Shown: positions 1 to 6,460, counted from the first letter of the stretch. The stretch: 8,125 nt of DNA from Desulfitobacterium sp. (GCA_012799495.1 JAAZLD010000438.1:1-8125), one strand, 5' to 3'. Notes: generated from the letters alone by a model not told the origin. Translations and numbers: made by a program.

Positions 1-964
1 AAGGCTGACCCTGGCGAGTAGTTTCTTCCATTTCTTGGAGCATATTTCTTAAGGAGATAGTAAGTACTGCTCCTCTGGTCAACCTTAAAGCTTCCAAGAT
101 ATTTATTCCTGAGTCTAATAAAATCCCTAGTACGCGACAGAAACGCATACTATCCATTAGGCGAATCAATTGACCCCAAAAGGGTATCTTGGAAAAATGC
201 TCTAACATGATCCACTTCCATTGGCTAGGTTCCCGCCAACGTAGGAATAATATATAACCCAGAAATCCTAAAATTAGAAGACTACACCCTTGCAAAACTA
301 GGGGAAATCCTTGAAAAATGACTTGGGTCAAAAAAGGCGTATCCAACCCCATGCTTAAAAAAACTTCTTCAAACATGGGAAATGCCAAAATATTAAGAGC
401 AATAAGAAGCACAAAGGTAAAGATTAACAAGAACACAGGATAAGCAAAGGCATTACGAATTTTGAAACGAAATTTATAATCTCCCTCTAATTCTTCAGCT
501 ATTTGAGCCAATACTTCTGGGAGTTTCCCCCCTTGCTCTCCAGCCTCCAACATAGCTTTAACATGGGGAGCAGGAGGGGGTTTAAATAGCTTTACCGCCT
601 CGGAAAATTGGTTACCTGCTTTAATTTCTTCTTTGACTTCTGACCATCCTTTGAGACCTTTGTTTTTGCTCCGTTTTTCCAGAAGTTCCAATGCCACTAG
701 CATAGGAATACCACTTTGCAAAATCATGGATAGACGGCGGGTTATATAAACCCAGTCCTTCAAATACTCACCCTTCTTCAAGAAATCTCGCAAATTCTCA
801 ATTACCCTAAAAAGAATCTGGGACCGGGGAGTTATTGTGAGGGGATAATATCCTTGAGCAAATAAAAGTTTGCGAACTTGGGTAAGTTGTGGTACTTCCC
901 ATACTCCTTGAATAATTTCACCTTCTTTATTTAAAGCCTTCCAGGAAAAAGCTCTTTTTTTCAT
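1..964 (-). CDS. pilC: PilC/GspF-family pilus platform protein, 3' end missing
   Basis: Inner-membrane platform of the type IV pilus, on which the PilB and PilT hexamers are expected to act. I translated it by hand from ATG 964. It stays open for 321 codons to the left edge, where families usually reach about 400 residues, so roughly 80 C-terminal residues lie outside. A first GspF domain covers about residues 71-195, with SGIPMLVALELLE near 84-96 and a LEAGEQGGKLPEVLAQ-like segment at 139-154. A membrane helix follows at about 174-194 and a second at about 221-241. The second GspF repeat starts near 273 (RFCRVLGILLDSGINILEAL). The start is supported by GGAGGA a few bases upstream. The gene begins 16 bases after the pilT stop and is the last pilus gene visible. 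Family assignment is secure. PilC rather than GspF is inferred from the adjacent pilT. Confidence 0.93.
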   Translation of the reverse strand, partial: MKKRAFSWKALNKEGEIIQGVWEVPQLTQVRKLLFAQGYYPLTITPRSQILFRVIENLRDFLKKGEYLKDWVYITRRLSMILQSGIPMLVALELLEKRSKNKGLKGWSEVKEEIKAGNQFSEAVKLFKPPPAPHVKAMLEAGEQGGKLPEVLAQIAEELEGDYKFRFKIRNAFAYPVFLLIFTFVLLIALNILAFPMFEEVFLSMGLDTPFLTQVIFQGFPLVLQGCSLLILGFLGYILFLRWREPSQWKWIMLEHFSKIPFWGQLIRLMDSMRFCRVLGILLDSGINILEALRLTRGAVLTISLRNMLQEMEETTRQGQP

Positions 965-980
965 AAGTTCCTCCATAAAT

Positions 981-2015
981 TTAATAGCCCATACTTTGAA
1001 TACGCTCTTGAGCTACATCTGGAGCAACCCTTCCAGCTCGTACAAGGTCCTGAATAGCCTTCTCCATACTTTGCATACCTAGCTTAGCACTGGTTTGCAT
1101 AACATTGGCAATCTGGTGAGTTTTCCCTTCCCGGATGAGATTACGGACAGCTGGATTAGCGATAAGTATCTCAAAGGCTGCCACTCGGCCTTTTTTATCT
1201 CGCCGAGGAAGTAATTGCTGGGCAATTACCCCTTGCAGGACAGAAGCCAATTGAATTCGCATTTGTTGCTGCTGATGAGGAGGAAAGACATCGATCATCC
1301 GATCTACAGCCTGAGTTGCATCATTAGTATGTAAAGTGCTGAAAACTAAATGCCCAGTCTCGGCAGCAGTAACGGCGGTACTAATAGTTTCCAAATCTCG
1401 CATTTCCCCAACTAAAATAACATCGGGATCCTGACGTAAAGCCGCTCTTAATGCATTAGCGAAAGAGTTTGTATCACTTCCTACTTCCCGCTGGTTGACT
1501 ATACTTAACTGATGATTATGGATATATTCAATAGGATCCTCTACTGTCACAATATGAGCGGAACGAGTTCGATTAATATAATCGATGAGAGCTGCTAAAG
1601 TGGTAGATTTACCACTACCAGTAGGCCCTGTTACCAGGACTAAGCCTTTGGTGAGATTAGCAAGCTCGATACAAACATTAGGTAGATTCAATTCCTCTGG
1701 GGTAGGTACCCGAAAAGGTATAAGGCGAATGACTAAACCAACAGTTCCACGCTGTTGAAAAGCATTTACCCGAAAGCGACCAACACCAGGTAAGCTATAG
1801 GAAAAATCCATTTCTCCATTTTCAAGAAACTGGGCATAACGAGTAGTATCCATTATTTCCTGAGCCATTTGCTGTAAAATCTGGGGTTTCAAGATTACCT
1901 CCGAAGTTTTAGTTAATACTCCATTAATCCGAAATACGGGAGGAACCCCAACTGTTAAGTGAATATCGGAAGCACCTAATTCTGAAGCTTTTATAAGTAA
2001 TTCCCTTATTGTCAA
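981..2015 (-). CDS. pilT: Type IV pilus retraction ATPase PilT
   Basis: Hexameric cytoplasmic ATPase that powers pilus retraction (twitching, DNA uptake). The 344 residues match the usual PilT length. Visible motifs are an N-terminal PAS-like region with ASDIHLTVG at 15-23, Walker A GPTGSGKS at 130-137, Asp box VEDPIEY at 158-164, Walker B DVILVGEMRD at 198-207, His box GHLVFSTLHTN at 221-231, and AVRNLIRE at 289-296, close to the AIRNLIRE signature of retraction ATPases. There is no tetracysteine zinc site, unlike the neighbouring PilB. The start is a TTG (2015-2013), chosen because AAGGAG lies nine bases upstream and no better codon is nearby. The AAGGAG lies just upstream of the 3' end of pilB's frame region, and only four bases separate the pilB stop from the TTG, so translation is likely coupled. 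Its presence argues for a type IV pilus and against a pure type II secretion system. Confidence 0.97.
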   Translation of the reverse strand: MTIRELLIKASELGASDIHLTVGVPPVFRINGVLTKTSEVILKPQILQQMAQEIMDTTRYAQFLENGEMDFSYSLPGVGRFRVNAFQQRGTVGLVIRLIPFRVPTPEELNLPNVCIELANLTKGLVLVTGPTGSGKSTTLAALIDYINRTRSAHIVTVEDPIEYIHNHQLSIVNQREVGSDTNSFANALRAALRQDPDVILVGEMRDLETISTAVTAAETGHLVFSTLHTNDATQAVDRMIDVFPPHQQQQMRIQLASVLQGVIAQQLLPRRDKKGRVAAFEILIANPAVRNLIREGKTHQIANVMQTSAKLGMQSMEKAIQDLVRAGRVAPDVAQERIQSMGY

Positions 2016-2019
2016 ATTC

Positions 2020-3798
2020 TCACACTCCTTCTACTCTAATTAGAGAACCTGTATTGAACCAGACCTCTTCCAAACTAGTTATTCCAGCCTGAACTTTACG
2101 ATAACCATCTAAATGAAGAGGAATCATTCCTCTTAATATAGCCTTTGCCGCGATTTTTTGTGAGCTTTCCCTTTGCAAAACCAGCTCCTTTATATCCTCA
2201 TGATATATGAGAAGTTCATGGATTCCTATTCTACCACTATATCCCGTTCCCCGACAGCGGGAACAACCTTGGGGTTTATAAATCTTTTCTATAGATTTTG
2301 GTAATCCCATAGCCTCCCTGGATAATTCATCAGGTTCCCAAGGGGTTTTACAATGTTCACAAAGACACCTAACTAAGCGCTGTGATAAAACACCTCGCAC
2401 CACAGCAGCAACTAGATAAGGTTCAATCCCCATATCCATTAAGCGAGTAAAGGCTTCAGCAGCGGTATTGGTGTGGAGGGTTGAGAGTACTAAATGGCCA
2501 GTCAAAGCAGCGGCAATTGCTATTTTCACCGTTTCCTCATCCCGTATTTCCCCCACCATAATCACATCGGGATCCTGTCGTAATATGGAGCGCAAACCCT
2601 CAGCAAAAGTCAAACCAATTTTGGGTTGAACTTGAACTGAGACCACACCAGGTAGTTGATATTCCACAGGTTCTTCAATAGATACTAAATTCCTTTCTTC
2701 AGAAACTAATTCTTGTAGAAGGGAATACAGTGTAGTGGTCTTACCACTACCCGTAGGGCCAACTACGAGGATTATTCCATGAGGTTCTTTTAGTAGTTGT
2801 CTTATCTCAGTTTCTACTTCCAAGCTCATTCCTAAAGCCTGCAAAGAGCGAACCATCTCATGGGAATCAAGAATTCGTACTACTATTTTTTCCCCGTAAA
2901 TAGTAGGTAAACTGGCCACTCTGAGATCAATTTGCTTTTCCTGGAAGAGAAAACTACACCTACCATCTTGGGGCAACCTCCTCTCGGAAACATCCATTTC
3001 CGCCATGATCTTCACTCTTGCAATAAGACTACGAGCCATTTGTAAAGGGAAGGTTCGTTTGGTTTCTAATTTTCCATCTAAACGATAGCGAACTCGAAAA
3101 CTTTTCTCCCCGGGCTCCCAGTGAATATCGCTAGCTCCCAGTCTAATAGCGTCTTCGAGAAGGTAATTTACTAACTCGATAGTAGGAGCATCTTTGCCAT
3201 CTTCAAAACTCTCTACTTCTTCTATCAATGTAGTTTTTGACAGCTTTTCCTGCTCATTAGTCAGTTCCGCAATACTTCTTTCTACCGTTAGATACTTTTT
3301 AATTGCTCTGCGGATTTCTTCCCCCTCTGCAAGATAAGGCTGGATATTATACCCTGTTAGAATCTGGATATTAGCTATTTTTCGCTGGCTACCAGGGTCC
3401 ATCATAGCCACTTCTAAGGTGTCTCCCTCTATTTTAAAAGGAAATGCCCCATACCGTTGTGCGGTTTCTTCCTTTAATAGGGTGACCGCTTGAAGATCCA
3501 CTTCCACTTTCGTCAGATCTAATAAAGGTATACCTAAGTAAAGACTTAATTCCTGGAGCATTTCCCGAGAGGTTAAGTACTTTCTATCAACGAAAATTTC
3601 TCCCAGTTTTGCCCCAGTTATTTTTTGCTCCTCTAACCCTTCTGCCAGTTGTCTTTCACTGATCAGTCCTTTATGGATTAAATATTGTCCAAACCCGCCC
3701 TCATGAGAATAACTTTGGGAAGTTGATCTTACTTGGGAAAGTCTTTTTATAAAATTTGTATTTGGTTTTTGGTTCTTTCGAAAAGGAATTCTACCCAT
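2020..3798 (-). CDS. pilB: Type IV pilus assembly ATPase PilB (GspE family)
   Basis: Cytoplasmic hexameric ATPase that drives pilin polymerisation at the inner membrane. The 592 residues fit the family. An N-terminal MshEN/T2SSE_N domain covers about residues 35-170, a domain that binds c-di-GMP in some relatives; binding is not shown here. The motor domain has ASDIHWEP at 222-229, Walker A GPTGSGKT at 347-354, Asp box IEEPVEY at 374-380, Walker B DVIMVGEIRD at 411-420, and His box TGHLVLSTLHTN at 433-444. A zinc site typical of assembly ATPases is formed by C480-x2-C483 and C512-x2-C515, with an additional C478. ATG 3798 is preceded by AGGAGA about nine bases upstream and overlaps the end of the PilX-like gene by eight bases. 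It is the fifth gene of the pilus operon. Confidence 0.97.
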   Translation of the reverse strand: MGRIPFRKNQKPNTNFIKRLSQVRSTSQSYSHEGGFGQYLIHKGLISERQLAEGLEEQKITGAKLGEIFVDRKYLTSREMLQELSLYLGIPLLDLTKVEVDLQAVTLLKEETAQRYGAFPFKIEGDTLEVAMMDPGSQRKIANIQILTGYNIQPYLAEGEEIRRAIKKYLTVERSIAELTNEQEKLSKTTLIEEVESFEDGKDAPTIELVNYLLEDAIRLGASDIHWEPGEKSFRVRYRLDGKLETKRTFPLQMARSLIARVKIMAEMDVSERRLPQDGRCSFLFQEKQIDLRVASLPTIYGEKIVVRILDSHEMVRSLQALGMSLEVETEIRQLLKEPHGIILVVGPTGSGKTTTLYSLLQELVSEERNLVSIEEPVEYQLPGVVSVQVQPKIGLTFAEGLRSILRQDPDVIMVGEIRDEETVKIAIAAALTGHLVLSTLHTNTAAEAFTRLMDMGIEPYLVAAVVRGVLSQRLVRCLCEHCKTPWEPDELSREAMGLPKSIEKIYKPQGCSRCRGTGYSGRIGIHELLIYHEDIKELVLQRESSQKIAAKAILRGMIPLHLDGYRKVQAGITSLEEVWFNTGSLIRVEGV

Positions 3799-4246
3799 CT
3801 CTATAAATCTCCTGGTATTTATTCATAATCCAATGATCCTTTTCTTTGACAAGTTCCGCCCTAATTTTCCGTTGGGCTTTTCCATATGTGGCAGTTGAAA
3901 TAATCTGAAAACCTCCTTCCAAAGGAGTAACCTCAACTTCCACAGTCCCATCCCCGATTGTAAGGGTTCCACCGGTAAATTCATCCTTTTCATCTAACAT
4001 AACTTGAGACCAAGCCACCCCTCCCTCAGCTGCATAAACTGCTTGTAGGGAATTGGCTTCTCGCCGAGCCATTTTATTTTCCGAATGTGCTTTTACATAC
4101 ATCTCCAATCCATAAGCTGAGAGAACTGCCACTAGAATCATTATGACCAAAGTCATAAATCCTGATTGTCTATTGATCGGGCCTTGATTTTGGTGACATA
4201 ACTTACCTCCTGCTCTCCAGCCTTGGCGACAACTGATATCGTCCAC
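3791..4246 (-). CDS. PilX-like minor pilin / pilus assembly protein (start uncertain)
   Basis: Probable minor pilin-type component. A hydrophobic helix lies at about residues 30-48, preceded by RQSG|F, which resembles a prepilin or PilX_N junction. Position +5 is Val instead of Glu, as happens in PilX/GspK-like proteins. The rest is a soluble domain with a YAAEGGVAWSQ segment, common in PilX-like proteins. The start is unresolved. GTG 4246 is the only standard in-frame codon that keeps the SGF junction; it overlaps the preceding gene by 94 bases and has only a weak AGGA. ATG 4156 forms an ATGA overlap with the previous stop but removes the leader. The strongest ribosome binding site (4206-4211) serves ATG 4199, which is one base out of frame. 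The end overlaps pilB by eight bases. The family call comes from position and architecture, not close similarity. Confidence 0.72.
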   Translation of the reverse strand: MDDISCRQGWRAGGKLCHQNQGPINRQSGFMTLVIMILVAVLSAYGLEMYVKAHSENKMARREANSLQAVYAAEGGVAWSQVMLDEKDEFTGGTLTIGDGTVEVEVTPLEGGFQIISTATYGKAQRKIRAELVKEKDHWIMNKYQEIYRDG

Positions 4247-4740
4247 AATCCTGCTTCCCCTTCAATACATTCCCAATTCTCGATTCCCGTAACGTAAGGA
4301 TTAGGAGTTCTTAAATGTTCACGATAGAAATCCTTAACTCCTGATCGGTGTTTATCTTCTATATAATATTCATCAGTAAAGTTTTCTCCCGAAGGTGTTA
4401 TTTCCAGGATCCATTTGTTACCCTTTAGGACCCATTGGACATGTTCTGCTCCCCGAATAGCATCACTAACCATTCTTCCAGCTATCATAGCTGCGTAATG
4501 AGCTTCCATTTTATCTTTCATAACTCGGTGACTTCGCCATTGTTCTGTAAATAATCCCAAAATAACCCCAAAGAATACCCCTATAATAAGAAGGGCGACT
4601 ATAACCTCTAATAAAGTAAATCCTTCATTACCACTTGCTTTCCTCAATCTACTATTTAATATCAACTTTCTTCTTCCTATCTTTAAGACTTCCTTCCCTA
4701 AATGCAACATCAAAATTGCGAACAGTAAGAGTGCAAACAT
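4153..4740 (-). CDS. PilW-like minor pilin (prepilin-type protein)
   Basis: Minor pilin or pseudopilin of the inner-membrane pilus base. The class III signal is unmistakable: NEG|FTLLEVIVALLIIGVFF, with Glu at +5 and a hydrophobic helix of about 20 residues. A globular C-terminal part has GNKWILEITPSGENFTDEYY-like strands, and its size fits PilW/GspJ-type minor pilins. The frame is open further upstream to 4872, but that part overlaps the previous pilin. I give ATG 4740, the first ATG after the upstream stop (11 bases away). It yields a 40-residue leader with an odd hydrophobic run (FALLLFAILML). TTG 4665, preceded by an AGGAAGAAG stretch, would instead give a normal 15-residue leader and may be the true start. 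The stop overlaps ATG 4156 as ATGA. Confidence 0.82.
   Translation of the reverse strand: MFALLLFAILMLHLGKEVLKIGRRKLILNSRLRKASGNEGFTLLEVIVALLIIGVFFGVILGLFTEQWRSHRVMKDKMEAHYAAMIAGRMVSDAIRGAEHVQWVLKGNKWILEITPSGENFTDEYYIEDKHRSGVKDFYREHLRTPNPYVTGIENWECIEGEAGLWTISVVAKAGEQEVSYVTKIKARSIDNQDL
4206..4211 (-). promoter_or_regulatory. Strong ribosome binding site (AGGAGG) before ATG 4199
   Basis: On the minus strand AGGAGG sits six bases before ATG 4199, an ideal arrangement and the best ribosome binding site in this part of the operon. It lies inside the PilW-like coding sequence. The ATG opens only nine codons (MSPKSRPDQ) before TAG at 4172-4170, and this frame is one base away from the PilX-like frame. 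It therefore looks like the natural start of the PilX-like gene put out of register, or an initiation site that feeds re-initiation at ATG 4156. Confidence 0.6.
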
Positions 4741-4751
4741 GCCTTTTTCTC

Positions 4752-5129
4752 TTATACTGGGAACATGCTTGTCAATCTGTATTCCTGAGTTTTTCCTCTC
4801 TCTAGCCAAGTAATAGATACATTTACTTGTAAAAGCTTTTCTGGGATAATCCACTCTGTGGTAATTTGCCATTGAAATAGATCCTTTTTCCCCTGAATAA
4901 TACCATCAGGAATCCTATTTTCCCTACCCTTAACTTCACTAGCGAAAGTCTCCATAAGTTCTTGGGCAATATTAGCAGCCATAGTAATATTTAGAGCTTC
5001 CTCTCCTTCTTTTATAGCTCCAATACTTAATCCATAAACAGCAGCAAAGCCTATGGTAAAAAGAAAAAGGGCAAGGAGGACATCTATTAAGACAAACCCA
5101 CTGTCTTTCTTCGCCTTAATGGTAATCAT
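4752..5129 (-). CDS. PilV/GspI-like minor pilin
   Basis: Prepilin-type protein of 125 residues, probably a minor pilin in the tip or priming complex. Its leader of 11 residues (MITIKAKKDSG) carries three lysines, followed by F12 and a hydrophobic helix to about residue 31 (FVLIDVLLALFLFTIGF). The residue at +5 of the mature protein is Asp (D16) instead of the near-universal Glu, a conservative but uncommon change. The phrase ITMAANIAQELMETF in the region after the helix resembles PilV/GspI proteins, where a similar xxAxxLAQELME segment follows the helix. ATG 5129 overlaps the TGA of the preceding gene as ATGA, with only a weak AAAGG further upstream, so translational coupling is likely. PilV versus GspI cannot be separated from sequence alone. 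Confidence 0.85.
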   Translation of the reverse strand: MITIKAKKDSGFVLIDVLLALFLFTIGFAAVYGLSIGAIKEGEEALNITMAANIAQELMETFASEVKGRENRIPDGIIQGKKDLFQWQITTEWIIPEKLLQVNVSITWLERGKTQEYRLTSMFPV

Positions 5130-5482
5130 GGTAGCAACTTACCTTTATCATCAAATTCATAAGTATCCCTACCTTCCATTGGAGGAGAAAGTTCCCTTTC
5201 TAAATATGGCCCTCGCCATCCTGTCACCTCTTTAGGAGGATGAAGCAAATCATCTATACTTTCTGGCACCAAACCCGTATCTAGTTTGTAGAGTTCTACC
5301 GCTCCTTCAATCAATACTCGATTAGCCAGATCTGCCTGGTTTTGGGTATAACCTACCGAAGAGTTAAGACGAGGTAAACTAATTCCCAGAATGATCATCA
5401 ATAAAGCCAATACTAAAAGTATTTCCATTAAGGTAAATCCATTGTTCTTAAATTCTTGTAGTTCTCCCGTTTTTCCCCACAT
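5126..5482 (-). CDS. GspG-like pseudopilin, first gene of the pilus operon
   Basis: Pilin-like structural subunit of the pilus or pseudopilus fibre. From ATG 5482 the protein is 118 residues: leader 1-15, cleavage expected at G15|F16 (FTLMEILLVLALLMIILGI), and Glu at +5 (E20). The C-terminal half has GWRGPYLE at 88-95, the hallmark of major pseudopilins of the GspG/PulG family, followed by a YEFDDKG strand. I prefer ATG 5482 because GAGG lies six bases upstream. ATGs at 5500 and 5494 are in frame but lack a ribosome binding site and would give 21- or 19-residue leaders, still acceptable. It is the first gene of the seven-gene minus-strand operon. Whether it is the major fibre subunit or a minor one is unclear, since no larger PilA-type pilin is visible in the window. 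Confidence 0.88.
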   Translation of the reverse strand: MWGKTGELQEFKNNGFTLMEILLVLALLMIILGISLPRLNSSVGYTQNQADLANRVLIEGAVELYKLDTGLVPESIDDLLHPPKEVTGWRGPYLERELSPPMEGRDTYEFDDKGKLLP

Positions 5483-5500
5483 TACTCCCCTCATTTGCAT

Positions 5501-5727
5501 CTATTGATAAAAAACTATAGGGTATTCCCACATAAAAGATAATATTCTAGCAATTACCAATAGATCCTTTTCTCAGTTTGTTCTTTAGACAAAACTTTTT
5601 TGATTTAGGGAAACCTTTGTGTATTTCATGATAAAATTACTTTTTAAGTGATATTTCGATTTAATTTTTCCATTACACTGATATAAGAAATAATTTTAAT
5701 ATTTATAATAAAATTATGTTTTACCTA
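5501..5727. other. AT-rich divergent intergenic spacer
   Basis: This spacer separates the minus-strand pilus operon from the plus-strand riboswitch unit. It holds no convincing ORF. The minus-strand promoter of the pilus operon should be here, but I cannot place it with confidence: a TATAGT at 5519-5514 lies close to the first gene and has no good -35 partner, and no clear sigma-54 or sigma-D type element is visible. Confidence 0.6.
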
Positions 5728-5757
5728 TTGAAAATCAGTTTCATTATATAATATAAT
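5728..5757 (+). promoter_or_regulatory. Sigma-A-type promoter of the riboswitch unit
   Basis: TTGAAA at 5728-5733 and a perfect TATAAT at 5752-5757 are separated by 18 bases. Transcription would start near 5764, about 35 bases before the conserved core of the riboswitch, a normal distance for a riboswitch leader. An overlapping TATAAT at 5747-5752 would have too short a spacer (13 bases). Confidence 0.8.
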
Positions 5758-5797
5758 GATTTTAGAAAGATTATCTATAAAGATTGTCTATGTTAAG

Positions 5798-5910
5798 CTC
5801 TCCGAGCCAAAAAACCTAAAGAGTAATCCATGGTTTTTCGGCCAGGGCTTTTTAAGCCCTCGGGGTATATCTAGAAATGGATATGCCTTCCCATATGAAA
5901 AGGAGGTGGA
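5798..5910 (+). ncRNA. Moco/Tuco-type (molybdenum or tungsten cofactor) riboswitch aptamer
   Basis: The leader RNA carries the conserved blocks I associate with the Moco RNA motif, in the right order: CTCCGAGCC (5800-5808), a GGCCAGGGC block (near 5840), GCCCTCGGGG, GCCTTCCC (near 5885-5892), and GAAAAGGAGG closing the structure (to 5906). Stems can be drawn by eye. P1 pairs CTCC 5800-5803 with GGAG 5902-5905. A hairpin GCC-N-AAAAACC pairs with GGTTTTT-N-GGC. A hairpin AGGGCTT/AAGCCCT has a tight loop. GGTATATC pairs with GATATGCC around a loop containing GAAA. Known members sense molybdenum or tungsten cofactor and control its synthesis, metal transport or enzymes that use it. I cannot decide Moco versus Tuco without alignment. 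The call is from recalled consensus, not from a covariance search. Confidence 0.83.
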
Positions 5911-5931
5911 TTTCTAATTAATAATGAAAAG

Positions 5932-5963
5932 AAAGTTCCACTTTCATTGAAGTGGAACTTTTT
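5932..5963 (+). terminator. Intrinsic terminator of the riboswitch expression platform
   Basis: A 12-bp perfect stem (5932-5943 with 5950-5961), loop TCATTG, is followed by a short T run ending at 5963. It lies just after the aptamer and 54 bases before the start of the downstream ORF, as expected for attenuation. The left arm (5937-5945) can instead pair with 5902-5910 of the aptamer's closing stem, giving an antiterminator of about nine pairs including two G-U. Confidence 0.85.
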
Positions 5964-6017
5964 AATGGTTAGTAGCTCTAAATTTCTAAATCACAAAGAA
6001 AGTAGGTTAGTCGAATT

Positions 6018-6410
6018 ATGGATTCCAGTTGCGCAAAAAAATTATCGATACCGACTTTTGCTGAAAACCCAAATCCTGAATACTTGTTCTTTCCTGGCTG
6101 TGAACCCTTTAATCCTAAGTCAAATTGGGATTTGAACATATCTTGTACACAGATGCTCACTGATAGAGGGATTGATTTTGCGATTTTGGGAGATGATCAA
6201 TGGTGCTGTGGAGATAAAGCATGCCGTTTAGGTTTCGATACAATTTCAACTTTACTAGCACAAAGAAATATTCTCGCTTGGAATGAAATGAACATAAAAA
6301 AAATCATCACAACTTGTCCTCGTTGTTATTATAATTTTGATGATAAATACCGCCGTTATGGTGGAAATTTTGAAGTAATTTTATTTTCCAAAGGTTCTTG
6401 GGAGCTTTAG
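6018..6410 (+). CDS. Lone CCG-domain (HdrD/GlpC/LutA-like) iron-sulfur protein, probably truncated
   Basis: A 130-residue protein holding one complete cysteine-rich CCG domain: C28, C63-C64 (34 residues later) and C100-x2-C103 (35 residues later), matching the family spacing C-x31-39-CC-x35-36-C-x2-C. Around it are the family phrases EYLFFPGC, CCGDKACRLG, KKIITTCPRCYYNF, and GGNFEVI. In HdrB/HdrD this domain binds a non-cubane [4Fe-4S] cluster; related GlpC and LutA proteins carry two CCG domains. Residues 4-17 (SCAKKLSIPTFAEN) resemble the linker before the first CCG domain of larger Fe-S oxidoreductases, so the N-terminal ferredoxin-like part and the second CCG domain appear missing. The frame has a TAG at 6003, so it cannot extend upstream. 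AGTAGG 11 bases upstream is a weak ribosome binding site. It is the only gene behind the riboswitch. It may be a remnant or a small working protein; intact cysteines favour recent or no decay. Confidence 0.68.
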   Translation: MDSSCAKKLSIPTFAENPNPEYLFFPGCEPFNPKSNWDLNISCTQMLTDRGIDFAILGDDQWCCGDKACRLGFDTISTLLAQRNILAWNEMNIKKIITTCPRCYYNFDDKYRRYGGNFEVILFSKGSWEL

Positions 6411-6460
6411 CTAGCAAAAATTCATCCCAGCTATTGTTAAATCACATATTAGCTATTACC

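Noticed and set aside
4741..4872. 44-residue N-terminal extension of the PilW-like pilin
   Set aside because: It runs within the coding sequence of the preceding pilin in another frame and across its stop, and has no relation to a prepilin leader.
5053..5235. Plus-strand 60-codon ORF
   Set aside because: It lies antisense to two pilin genes with clear prepilin signals, has no ribosome binding site and no recognisable domain.
5514..5519. Minus-strand TATAGT as -10 of the pilus operon
   Set aside because: The hexamer 17 bases upstream (TTATCT) is a poor -35, and an AT-rich spacer will produce such matches by chance.
5760..5930. c-di-GMP (GEMM) riboswitch for the pilus operon
   Set aside because: Expected because pilus operons are often under such switches, but the structured RNA is on the plus strand, points away from the pilus genes, and its conserved blocks fit the Moco motif.
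5924..5950. Possible leader peptide (eight codons, MKRKFHFH) after AGGAGGT
   Set aside because: The AGGAGG is explained as the 3' side of riboswitch stem P1 and the ORF lies on the terminator hairpin; spacing to the ATG is long (about 16 bases).
5947..6135. Plus-strand 62-codon ORF
   Set aside because: It begins inside the terminator hairpin and overlaps the CCG-domain frame, which has clear family motifs; its own translation shows none.
5978..6160. Minus-strand 60-codon ORF
   Set aside because: It is antisense to the start of the CCG-domain gene and shows no motif or ribosome binding site.
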